This document shows positions 21,692-29,790 of a stretch of 29,790 bases of DNA, one piece after another. The notes under the pieces were generated by a model. That model searched no databases, was not told the DNA's origin, and saw nothing but the letters and a program-made list of their open reading frames with translations. Position numbers and translations under genes: made by a program. How positions within the stretch are numbered: position 1 is the first letter of the stretch; each line of letters opens with the position of its first letter. Origin of the DNA: a virus; the IMG/VR virus record IMGVR_UViG_3300029319_006801, positions 1 to 29,790 of that record. One strand, given 5' to 3'.

Positions 21692-23400
21692 TGGCTGTAT
21701 CAGATAAAATATCTTCTCAGATAGGTCAACAGCTTCCAGATTTTATAAGATCAGATGCACCTTTATTTCAAGCCTTCATGGAAGGTTATTATGAGTTTTT
21801 GGAATCTGGAAACTCAACAGCTAACAATGTTTTAGATGCAAGTAGGAATTTATTAAACAATCAAGATATTGATACATCTATAGACAAGTATACTGAATAT
21901 CTAAGAAGAGAGATCATTCCAGATATACCAAGATCAACACAAGCTAATACTCATTTTTTACTTAAAAGAGCAAAGGATTTATACACTTCAAGAGGATCTG
22001 AAAAAAGTTACAAATTATTATTTAGAGCATTGTATGGTCAAGAGATTGAAATATATGATCCAGGTGAAAGTATACTAAGGGCATCAGATGGTAGATTTGT
22101 AAAAGAAAATAGTATCAGAGTTGGAGATCCTGCTTTAGGAAATACTGAAACTCTTTTAGGTACAAACATTACAGGTTTAAGTAGTGGTGCTACTGCAAAA
22201 GTAGAAAGAATTACAAGAACAACTGAATCTGGATTTATTGTGCAAGAATTATTCTTGTCAGGTATTAGTGGTGACTTTCAAGATTTAGAATTAGTCAGAA
22301 ATAGTGGTAATACTGTTAATGCAACCATCTATAATATTACTGGTGCTATAACAGGTATTAATTTAGCTGATAAAGGTGCTGGTTATGTTATTGGAGATAG
22401 TTTAACATTATCTACACCAACTTCAACAAGAGACGGTACAGCAACAGTTGCAGAAACAGATAATTTTAGTGCTATACAGTTTGCAGTATCTCATGGTGGT
22501 AAAGGTTATACATTAGGAAATAATATTATTGCTGTAACAGCTGATGATAACGGTACAGGTGCATCATTCTATGTTTCTTCTTTAAGTAATACTGAACTTT
22601 TATTAATTGATAGTGATGATATATCTGCAGTTGCTGATGTTCCGTTAAATGTAACAGGTGGTACAACTAATTCAAACACTAACACTGCATTTGCAAGATT
22701 AGGAGCTAATGCTAGAACTTTGAGTGCTAACTTAGCTACAGCAAATGTAAATAGTAAACTTGGAAATGCATTGGCTTTTACTAATACAACAGTTGGAACA
22801 ATCAATAGTGTTTATACAACAAGTTATGGATACAATTATGTTAACATTCCAACTATATCAGTCAGGAATCCAGCAGTAGCAGAATTAAGATTAGTTGATC
22901 CAGATAGACCAACTACTTTCAAAGGTAATAATGCAATTATAACAGCTACTCATGTTGATGGTGCATTGAAGTCAACTACAGTAACTGATGGTGGATTAAG
23001 TTTTAACAAATATGAAAATTTAACAATTGTTAATAATACAAGAACACCAGTTGCTAATGCAAGTGGACTACCTTCTATTACAGGTTTAAGATCATATGAA
23101 GGTAAGTATACAGATACAAAAGGTTTCTTATCATGGAATAACAGATTACAAGATAATTTCTTTTATCAAGTTTACAGTTATGTTATTAGATCAAAAACTG
23201 CTTTGCAAAAATATAGACAGTTTGTAGATAATTTATTGCATCCAGCTGGTACTAAAATGTTTGGTGAGTTCACTCAGTCCAGTAATGTATCGGTAGGTAC
23301 TTCAGTTGCAAGTAACGTATCAACCAAGACAAGTGCATTTACATTTGACTCAGTTGCACTTACATTTGATTCTAGTAATACTACATTTGACGCTTTTTAA
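21691..23400 (+). CDS. Baseplate wedge protein (gp7-like by position)
   Basis: The 569-residue protein starts with a helical region (residues 1-110: LPDFIRSDAPLFQAFMEGYY, EFLESGN, LLKRAKDLYTSRGSEKSYKL, LFRALYGQEIEIYDPGESIL) resembling wedge proteins of marine T4-like phages. It continues with glycine-rich beta repeats (GINLADKGAGYVIGDSLTLS; VSHGGKGYTLGNN) and ends with TKTSAFTFDSVALTFDSSNT-type repeats. It follows gp6, where T4 has gp7 (1,032 residues). Homology to gp7 is not demonstrated by eye. Confidence 0.6.
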   Translation: MAVSDKISSQIGQQLPDFIRSDAPLFQAFMEGYYEFLESGNSTANNVLDASRNLLNNQDIDTSIDKYTEYLRREIIPDIPRSTQANTHFLLKRAKDLYTSRGSEKSYKLLFRALYGQEIEIYDPGESILRASDGRFVKENSIRVGDPALGNTETLLGTNITGLSSGATAKVERITRTTESGFIVQELFLSGISGDFQDLELVRNSGNTVNATIYNITGAITGINLADKGAGYVIGDSLTLSTPTSTRDGTATVAETDNFSAIQFAVSHGGKGYTLGNNIIAVTADDNGTGASFYVSSLSNTELLLIDSDDISAVADVPLNVTGGTTNSNTNTAFARLGANARTLSANLATANVNSKLGNALAFTNTTVGTINSVYTTSYGYNYVNIPTISVRNPAVAELRLVDPDRPTTFKGNNAIITATHVDGALKSTTVTDGGLSFNKYENLTIVNNTRTPVANASGLPSITGLRSYEGKYTDTKGFLSWNNRLQDNFFYQVYSYVIRSKTALQKYRQFVDNLLHPAGTKMFGEFTQSSNVSVGTSVASNVSTKTSAFTFDSVALTFDSSNTTFDAF

Positions 23401-23408
23401 TATAAATA
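23401..23408 (+). promoter_or_regulatory. Late promoter TATAAATA
   Basis: A perfect T4-type late box begins right after the preceding stop codon and 24 bases before the small membrane protein gene. It is followed by AACAAGGAAT as ribosome site. Confidence 0.65.
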
Positions 23409-23424
23409 GAAACAAGGAATAGAA

Positions 23425-23631
23425 ATGGATAAAATTACACAGACACTAGATAAATTGAGATTATTTCCTAGATTGTTCATTGGTGTATATATTTGGATGT
23501 TTTATGATGTGGTTCAATGGTTTATGGCTTTAGAAGCACCAACAAATCAACAAGCAGGTTTAGTTTCCATAATTGTAGGAGCAGGTGCTGCTTGGTTTGG
23601 TTTATATGTTAGAACAGGGAGTAGTAAGTAA
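23425..23631 (+). CDS. Small two-helix membrane protein, putative holin
   Basis: The 68-residue protein has a basic N-terminus (MDKITQTLDKLRLFPR) and two membrane helices (about 17-35 and 44-62, the second VSIIVGAGAAWFGLYV) joined by a short loop, with a charged end. This is the layout of class II holins, and similar proteins occur in marine T4-like phages. It has its own late promoter, as a lysis timer would. It is embedded among baseplate genes rather than beside the endolysin, so holin function remains a guess. Confidence 0.55.
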   Translation: MDKITQTLDKLRLFPRLFIGVYIWMFYDVVQWFMALEAPTNQQAGLVSIIVGAGAAWFGLYVRTGSSK

Positions 23632-24716
23632 TGGCTAAACAAACGGTTGATTTAGGATCATCTGCTAATGACGGAACTGGTGACAGTATACGATCTGGTG
23701 GTGATAAGATAAATGACAACTTTACAGAAGTTTATAATGCATTAGGTAATGGAACAACTATAGCTGCTAACACAGGTACGTTAGCTTCAAATGCTTATCT
23801 TATTTCTTCATATCAATCTAATACACAAATAACAGCAAGAATAAACAAATATGCTTTAGTTGCAAACGTAGCATCTCTTGCTGCATTAGGAAATACTAAC
23901 TCAGCTATAGCTCAAAGAGCACAAGTTGCGAATGTTGTAACACTAGCAGCATTAGCTAATACAAACAGTGCTATTGCAAAAAGAGCTGAAGTTGCAAACG
24001 TTGCAAGTTTAGCAGCACTAGGTAATACAAATTCAAGAATAGCATTACTTAATACTAACTTAACAACTACTAATACAGCAGTAAGATTATTAATTAGTGA
24101 TAGAGCTCAAGTAGCAAATGTAGCTGCAATAGCACAATTGGGAAATACTAATTCATCTATTGCAACACAAACAGCAAGAATAACATTAGTTAATACTAAT
24201 CTAACAGGTACAAATACAGCTATCAGAACATTGGTATCAGATAGAGCACAGGTTTCAAATGTTTATTCAATATTCAGTAGTGGTAAAAGTTATTCAACTG
24301 TACCAAATTATGGTGCAGCAGTAACATATGATATATCAGCTAATTCATCTTCAGCATATATTGTTACTAATATGGGTTTTGGTAAAGGTGGTGCTGCATT
24401 TAATAATCCAGAATTAACAGTAAGAAATGAATCTACTATAGCATTTGACTTAAATGGTTTAGCTGGAGCCCATCCTTTTCATATAAGAAGTGGCAACTCT
24501 GGTACAAATAATTATTCAAACACGTTGATTCATGTTGCAACTGATGGTACAATAAGTACAGGAGCTAGTGCTCAAGGTAAGAATACTGGAGTTTTATATT
24601 GGCAAATACCTCACGACGTAGTCTCTTCTGGAAGAGATTCTTATCAATATTATTGTTCTTCACATGCAGGAGCAATGTATGGCAACGTTAATATCAAAGA
24701 TACTGGAGCAATCTAA
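23631..24716 (+). CDS. Repeat-containing virion protein with C-terminal cupredoxin-like domain
   Basis: The start (VDLGSSANDGTGDSIRSGGD, KINDNFTEVYNALG) is the standard N-terminus of marine phage tail or baseplate proteins. Residues 77-142 and 161-182 hold four copies of a 22-residue repeat (VANVASLAALGNTNSAIAQR), probably a trimeric coil. The C-terminal 90 residues resemble a cupredoxin: HPFHIRSG (His281, His284), LYWQIPHDV, and YYCSSHAGAMYG with Cys342, His345 and Met349, the classic copper-ligand order. Such domains occur in marine phage structural proteins. Whether copper is bound is unknown. It lies between the putative holin and gp8, so it is likely a fibre or baseplate appendage. Confidence 0.7.
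   Translation: MAKQTVDLGSSANDGTGDSIRSGGDKINDNFTEVYNALGNGTTIAANTGTLASNAYLISSYQSNTQITARINKYALVANVASLAALGNTNSAIAQRAQVANVVTLAALANTNSAIAKRAEVANVASLAALGNTNSRIALLNTNLTTTNTAVRLLISDRAQVANVAAIAQLGNTNSSIATQTARITLVNTNLTGTNTAIRTLVSDRAQVSNVYSIFSSGKSYSTVPNYGAAVTYDISANSSSAYIVTNMGFGKGGAAFNNPELTVRNESTIAFDLNGLAGAHPFHIRSGNSGTNNYSNTLIHVATDGTISTGASAQGKNTGVLYWQIPHDVVSSGRDSYQYYCSSHAGAMYGNVNIKDTGAI
23859..24176 (+). repeat. 66-bp in-frame repeat units within the virion protein gene
   Basis: Three adjacent units start at 23859, 23925 and 23991, and a fourth at 24111. Each encodes VANV(A/V)(S/T)LAALxNTNSxIA. Synonymous differences between units show that selection is on protein sequence rather than recent DNA duplication. 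Confidence 0.8.
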
Positions 24717-26266
24717 TGCCAGCTACTTCAACTAAGAGGCTATCTTATCATATAGCTGATCAGTTTAAGGAATCGTTTAGTGAAGCTAGTCCTTCAAGAT
24801 TATATTTGTTTGTAGGAAGAACAAGTCCTTTTGCAAATGACTCAGTAGCTTCAACTCCAACCGATACAGTTCAAAAACAAGATTATAACATTTACAAACA
24901 AATGTTAGCAGCTAAAAAAATTCAAGAAACAGATGTTACTTATGCATTAGTTAGAAGAAACTGGTCAAACAATAATTTATATGCAGAGTATACAAATACA
25001 ACTTTAAACTCAAGTTTTTATAATAGTGCATTTTATGTTTATACATCTGATAGAAATGTATACAAATGTTTGTTTAATAATAAAGGTGCAAACTCAACTG
25101 TAGAACCAACAGGAACAAGTACAGGTGTAACTTCAACTTCAGATGGATATCAGTGGAAGTATATGTTTACAGTAAGTACTGCTGATGTTGGTAAGTTTGT
25201 AACAGCAGAGTATATTCCAGTCAAAGTAATCACAGCAGATGATAGTTCAGGACAGTTTGCAGTACAATCAGCAGCAGTGGATGGTGCTATAGATGTTATA
25301 GATGTATCAGCAGGTGGATCCGGATACTTAACTAATAATGGATCCTTTCAAGCAGTTACTAATTCAACTTCTATGAGAATAGCAACTACTGCAAGTGCAA
25401 ACGATAGTGTTTATATTGGAAGTACATTATATATTGATGGAGGTCTAGGTGCTGGTTTAATCAGAGAAATAACGTCGTATACAGGTGCTACTAGAACAGT
25501 TACAGTGAATACAGCTTTTTCTACATCTCCTAATACTTCTTCAACTTATATTGTTAGTCCAAAAGTATCAATATCAGGAGATGGTACAGGAGCTGCAGCT
25601 TATTCAAATGTTACTACTGGAGGTAGTGCAGTAAATTATATAAACATGATTAGTACAGGAACAAACTATACTAATGCTACTGTAACTATATCAGCAAATA
25701 CAAGTTTTGGATCAGGAGCAACTGCAGTTCCATATATTGGTCCTAGAGGTGGCCACGGTACTAATGCAAGAGAAGAATTAGGTGGTAGTTTTGTAATGGT
25801 AGCTTCTGAACTAAGTGGTAGTGAAGCAAATACAATACCTCAAGAAAATGATATAAGAACTTTTGGTATAATTGCAGATCCAATAGAAAGAAGTACTGGT
25901 GTTGCAGCAAACACTGGTAACTTTGATATGACAACAAGATTAACTTTAAGTGGTGCAACAGGAGACTTTTCATCAGATGAATTAATTACTGGTGGAACAA
26001 GTGGAGCTACAGGTAATGTAGTTAGTTTCTCAAATACTAATGCTGCAAATTCAGCAGGCACGCTCAGAGTGATAAATATAACAGGAAGATTTCAGAATAA
26101 TGAAACTATAACAGGTTCTGTTTCTGGTAAGACTGCAACAATACAACCTGCAGCAAATTCAGACTTGACTTTTTATAAAGGTAATGTATTATATACAGAG
26201 AATATTTTGAAGTTAACTAGATCGGTAGATCAAATTGAGAATTTTAAGGTAATATTTAGTTTTTAG
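24716..26266 (+). CDS. 8: gp8-like baseplate wedge protein
   Basis: The 516-residue protein opens with the gp8 pattern: RLSYHIADQFKESFSEASPS, RLYLFVGRTSPFAND, YNIYKQMLAAKKIQETDVTY, ALVRRNWSNNNLYAEY, with FYVYTSDRNVYKCLFNNKGA and TSDGYQWKYMFTVST following. T4 gp8 has 334 residues and forms a wedge dimer. This one carries added glycine/threonine-rich beta domains in its middle and a long C-terminal section ending in YTENILKLTRSVDQIENFKV. Starts at the last base of the upstream stop. Confidence 0.85.
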   Translation: MPATSTKRLSYHIADQFKESFSEASPSRLYLFVGRTSPFANDSVASTPTDTVQKQDYNIYKQMLAAKKIQETDVTYALVRRNWSNNNLYAEYTNTTLNSSFYNSAFYVYTSDRNVYKCLFNNKGANSTVEPTGTSTGVTSTSDGYQWKYMFTVSTADVGKFVTAEYIPVKVITADDSSGQFAVQSAAVDGAIDVIDVSAGGSGYLTNNGSFQAVTNSTSMRIATTASANDSVYIGSTLYIDGGLGAGLIREITSYTGATRTVTVNTAFSTSPNTSSTYIVSPKVSISGDGTGAAAYSNVTTGGSAVNYINMISTGTNYTNATVTISANTSFGSGATAVPYIGPRGGHGTNAREELGGSFVMVASELSGSEANTIPQENDIRTFGIIADPIERSTGVAANTGNFDMTTRLTLSGATGDFSSDELITGGTSGATGNVVSFSNTNAANSAGTLRVINITGRFQNNETITGSVSGKTATIQPAANSDLTFYKGNVLYTENILKLTRSVDQIENFKVIFSF

Positions 26267-26274
26267 GATAATTT

Positions 26275-29200
26275 ATGGCATATTCATCAGATGTTTCAAA
26301 CACAGTAGCGATTTCAACAGATCTTAATGTTGATCCATATTATGACGATTATAATGAAGAGAATAATTTTCATCAAATATTATTTCGTCCAGGTTTAGCA
26401 GTACAAGCAAGAGAATTAACTCAACTACAAACTTTGTTACAAAAACAAACAAGTAGATTTGGTAATCATGTATTCACTGAAGGTACAATTATTCATGGTG
26501 GTGCTAAAACATTTAATAACAATATTCCTTTTGTAAAAATTACAGATAAAGATAATGGTAATAATACTATTGTAATGTCAACATTAGTTGGTAAAACTAT
26601 AACTGGTGGAACAACTGGAGTTACTGGTGAGATTATAGATGTATTAACTGGAGCACAAACAGCTGCAAATACAAATACGTTATATATTAAGTATACTGGA
26701 TCAGGTACAGCTAAAACAACTAAAACATTTAGTGCTGGTGAAGTTTTAACTTTTGCAGGCGGATCCAATTCAACATATACAAATGCAACAGTTTTAAGTT
26801 CTGCAAATACTCCAACAGGTAATGGTGTTTATTTTACACTAGGTGATGCTATAGTTTATGCTAAAGGTCAATTTATTAGACATGCAAATGCTGGTATCGT
26901 TGTTGGAAGATATACTCAAGAACCAAGTAAGATAGTTGGTTTCAAAGTTAATGAAAGTATAGTAACAAGTAATACAGATACAACATTATTAGATCCAGCT
27001 CAAGGTGCATATAACTATACAGCCCCAGGTGCTAACAGATTAAAATTAGAAACAGAATTACATACATTAGATCTAAGCAATGGTGGATCTGCACCAGAAT
27101 CAAATAATTTCTTTTCACTGTTTAGTGTAGATTTAGGACAAAGATTTGAAGAAGCTAAACAACCATTATATGCTGACTTGGCTGAAGAACTAGCAAGAAG
27201 AACATTTACTGAAAGTGGTCACTATACAACCAGACCATTCAAGTTTAACGTAAGAGAAAACTTAATTGATGGAACAAACTTAGGTTTAAAAACTTCTTCA
27301 GATGGTGGACAAGCTAATGTTTTAAGTGTAGGTATTGAAGGTGGTCATGCTTTTGTAAAAGGTTTTGAATATGATTATGAAAACTTAGATACAATTTATT
27401 TAGATGTTAATAAAGGAACTAATACACAAATATTTGAGTCAGTTTTAACTACTCCAAACTATGGTCAATTTTTTAAAGTAAAAGAAGTATCTGGTGTTTT
27501 TGATCCAACTAAACTACCTACATTAAGTTTAAGAAATGCAGCAGCAACTTCACATACAAGTAGAACATTTGATGTAACAGGAGCTCCAGGATCAGAAATA
27601 GGTACTGCAACACTTAGATCAATTAAACACGATTCAGGAAACACAGATGTAGCAGGTGGAGTGTTCAGATTATTTGTTGATAACATTCAAATGAAATCAG
27701 GTCAGTTTGCAAATGTTAAATCAGTATTCATTGCAAATGCAGTAACAGGAACAAGTAAAAATTTCTTGGGTGATACTGTTTTATCTAGTGCTAACTCAAC
27801 TTATCTAGGAAATGCAACATTAGAAGAACCAACATTTAATACACTAGTTTATAATATACCATTCAAAGGTATCAAAACTATTAGAGATGGATCCAATAGT
27901 GTTGAAACATCTTTTCAATTTAAAAAAGGTTTTGATATAACGATAGCTACAGATGGTACAGCTTCCTTAGCAACAGGTGACTCAAGTCATACATTTACAA
28001 CAAGTGGTACTTTAAGTGGTTCACAAAAAGATGAACTCTTTACTATTGTAGCTAAAAACAGAGTAGTAAGTACTCAACTTGGAACAGTTTTAGCTAATAG
28101 TACTACAACAGCTGTAACAGGAACAGGAACAAAATTTAATTTATTAAAACCAGGTGATAGAGTTAGATTAGGTCCAACTAATGTGTTTACAGTTAATGCT
28201 GTAACAAGTAATGTTGCAATGTCATTAACTACAACACCTTCTGCAGCACAAAATGTTGCAAGTGGTAATGCTATAGCAAAAGTTATAGAAAGTGGTCAAG
28301 TTGTTGATATGTCAATGACAGGTACAACTGGAAATGGAGCTGATAGATCTATAGTAATTAATACAACTACAACTGCAACATTAGATCTTAAAGAAACGTT
28401 TGATACATCACTAGCTGCAAGAGCTATAGTTACTTTAAATAAAGTTAATGCAAAAGAAGCTGCTAAAACATTATCAGCTAATGTATTTGTAAGAATTAAT
28501 CCTAATACACACTTCAATAAATCTACAGGTGGTCCATATCCACTTGGTGTAACTGATGGATTTAGAATAAGAAACATTTATATGTCAACTTCAAATAGTG
28601 TTGTTGCTAATACTACTGGAACAACAGATGTAACTAATGATTACTTCTTTGAAAGTGGACAAAAAGCTGGTTCTTATGATATAGCTCAGATTAGATTAAA
28701 GTCAACAGGTACTGCTCCAACAGGACAACTACTTGTAAACTTTGATCACTTTAAACATAGTACTTCATTAGGTCAAGGATACTTTAGTGTAGATAGTTAT
28801 CCTGTTGATGATGACAAAGGTACTAATTCATTAACAAGTATTAAAACATTCCAGATTCCAACCTATGTAAATCCACAAACAGGTGATGAATATAATTTAA
28901 GAAATAGTATTGATCTAAGACCAAATAAAGCTAACACAGCTAATCCAACAACTACTATATCATCATCACCAATCAATCCAGCTAATTCAAGTACATTTAC
29001 AACTACTGGTGATGGTCAATTCTTACCATTGACTGGAAAGGTTATAACTAAAGATTTACAAGTTTATCTTGGAAGAACTGATAGAATAATTTTAGATGAA
29101 GCTGGAAGATTATCAATCAAAACAGGTATATCCAATAATCAAAAAGTACCACCTATGGCAGCTTCAGATGTTATGACATTAGCATTCCTTAATATACCTC

Positions 29201-29790
29201 CATATCCTTCTGTATCTCCTTTTGTTGGAAAAACAAATAGTAGAGAAGACTTAGCAGTTACATTAAATCCAGTTGATAATAGAAGATTTACTATGAGAGA
29301 TATTGGACAGATTGCTCAAAGGGTTAGTAGATTAGAATACTATACATCATTATCATTACTTGAGAAAGATGCACAACAACTACAAATATTAGATTCAGCA
29401 GGATTAGATAGATTTAAAAATGGTATCTTAGTTGATAACTTTACTGGTCATGGTGTTGGGGATGTTACAAACCCTGACTATAAATCTGCAGTAGATCCTG
29501 ATAAACAAATATTAAGACCTTCGTTCTTAATTGAATCTATCGACATGATTGCTAATACATCAGGAACATCTAATGTAATAAGAAGACCAAGAGATGTTTT
29601 CTTAAAAGTTAACTTTACTGGCGCTAATACAACAAATATAACATTTAATGAAACAGTATCTGGTTCAACAAGTGGTACTACAGGAAGATTAAAATACAAT
29701 ACTTCAGCAAATGGAGACTTATTATTACTTGAAAATGAAACTGGTTCAGGGTTTACTGTAGGTGAAACAGTAACTGTTTCATTAAATGTT
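26275..29790 (+). CDS. Large DUF4815-type virion protein, C-terminus cut by window edge
   Basis: Starting at ATG 26275, eight bases after the gp8 stop, the frame stays open for 1,172 codons to the end of the window. The N-terminus (DPYYDDYNEENNFHQILFRP followed by GLAVQARELTQLQTLLQKQT) is the signature of DUF4815 proteins, large baseplate-peripheral or fibre-network proteins of marine T4-like phages. It continues with many threonine/asparagine-rich beta repeats, and a conserved section with RRFTMRDIGQIAQRVSRLEY near codons 1,003-1,022. It occupies the position of T4 gp9-gp10 genes. The end is outside the window. Confidence 0.85.
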   Translation, partial: MAYSSDVSNTVAISTDLNVDPYYDDYNEENNFHQILFRPGLAVQARELTQLQTLLQKQTSRFGNHVFTEGTIIHGGAKTFNNNIPFVKITDKDNGNNTIVMSTLVGKTITGGTTGVTGEIIDVLTGAQTAANTNTLYIKYTGSGTAKTTKTFSAGEVLTFAGGSNSTYTNATVLSSANTPTGNGVYFTLGDAIVYAKGQFIRHANAGIVVGRYTQEPSKIVGFKVNESIVTSNTDTTLLDPAQGAYNYTAPGANRLKLETELHTLDLSNGGSAPESNNFFSLFSVDLGQRFEEAKQPLYADLAEELARRTFTESGHYTTRPFKFNVRENLIDGTNLGLKTSSDGGQANVLSVGIEGGHAFVKGFEYDYENLDTIYLDVNKGTNTQIFESVLTTPNYGQFFKVKEVSGVFDPTKLPTLSLRNAAATSHTSRTFDVTGAPGSEIGTATLRSIKHDSGNTDVAGGVFRLFVDNIQMKSGQFANVKSVFIANAVTGTSKNFLGDTVLSSANSTYLGNATLEEPTFNTLVYNIPFKGIKTIRDGSNSVETSFQFKKGFDITIATDGTASLATGDSSHTFTTSGTLSGSQKDELFTIVAKNRVVSTQLGTVLANSTTTAVTGTGTKFNLLKPGDRVRLGPTNVFTVNAVTSNVAMSLTTTPSAAQNVASGNAIAKVIESGQVVDMSMTGTTGNGADRSIVINTTTTATLDLKETFDTSLAARAIVTLNKVNAKEAAKTLSANVFVRINPNTHFNKSTGGPYPLGVTDGFRIRNIYMSTSNSVVANTTGTTDVTNDYFFESGQKAGSYDIAQIRLKSTGTAPTGQLLVNFDHFKHSTSLGQGYFSVDSYPVDDDKGTNSLTSIKTFQIPTYVNPQTGDEYNLRNSIDLRPNKANTANPTTTISSSPINPANSSTFTTTGDGQFLPLTGKVITKDLQVYLGRTDRIILDEAGRLSIKTGISNNQKVPPMAASDVMTLAFLNIPPYPSVSPFVGKTNSREDLAVTLNPVDNRRFTMRDIGQIAQRVSRLEYYTSLSLLEKDAQQLQILDSAGLDRFKNGILVDNFTGHGVGDVTNPDYKSAVDPDKQILRPSFLIESIDMIANTSGTSNVIRRPRDVFLKVNFTGANTTNITFNETVSGSTSGTTGRLKYNTSANGDLLLLENETGSGFTVGETVTVSLNV

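Noticed and set aside
1-29790. CRISPR arrays, insertion sequences, integrase, tRNA or rRNA genes
   Set aside because: None could be recognised; repeats seen are coding repeats or promoter blocks.

Overview
The window is a 29.8-kb piece of a strictly lytic, AT-rich, T4-like marine myovirus. It carries gp33, gp59, gp32, gp26, gp54, gp4, gp48, gp53, gp5, PAAR, gp25, gp6 and gp8 homologues in short, tightly packed operons, and there is no integrase or repressor. Low GC, small size of accessory genes and late-promoter-like (T/C)ATAAATA boxes fit cyanophage/pelagiphage-type T4-like viruses. The phage SdhB looks alphaproteobacterial, so a streamlined marine alphaproteobacterium (SAR11-like or relative) is the best host guess. 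The PqqA and quinoprotein-associated genes suggest a host that uses PQQ-dependent alcohol dehydrogenases; a methylotroph is an alternative. Host assignment is inference.

Layout. (1) Bases 1-3,683, minus strand: a leftward accessory region driven by two near-duplicate promoter/leader blocks, with small unknown genes, a DUF932 protein (cut by the left edge), an entericidin-like lipoprotein, a formyltransferase, a DUF2061-like membrane protein and a complete SdhB. (2) Bases 3,801-7,000, plus strand: small membrane or secreted proteins, a periplasmic fused SoxYZ-like carrier of the quinoprotein-dehydrogenase-associated type, an A-type Fe-S carrier, two small unknowns, a stand-alone 25-residue PqqA with its own leader and terminator, and an IscU scaffold. 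(3) Bases 7,067-9,933, plus: SleB-type endolysin, cupin, late transcription accessory gp33, helicase loader gp59, a tiny coiled coil, and ssDNA-binding gp32. (4) Bases 9,930-14,344, minus: tail genes (putative tape measure, chaperone-like gene, gp26, gp54, a conserved virion protein, gp4). (5) Bases 14,385-29,790, plus: baseplate genes gp48, gp53, gp27-like hub, gp5, PAAR tip, a histone-H1-like small protein, gp25, gp6, gp7-like, a putative holin, a repeat-rich cupredoxin-like virion protein, gp8, and a giant DUF4815-type protein cut by the right edge.

The main discovery candidate is the auxiliary set in regions 1-2. pqqA (precursor of the PQQ cofactor), a SoxYZ-like carrier linked to quinoprotein dehydrogenases, sdhB (Fe-S subunit feeding electrons to the quinone pool) and two Fe-S assembly proteins (IscA- and IscU-type) together look like a programme to keep periplasmic alcohol oxidation and respiratory electron flow running during infection. 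The individual gene identities rest on visible motifs; the joint function is inference.
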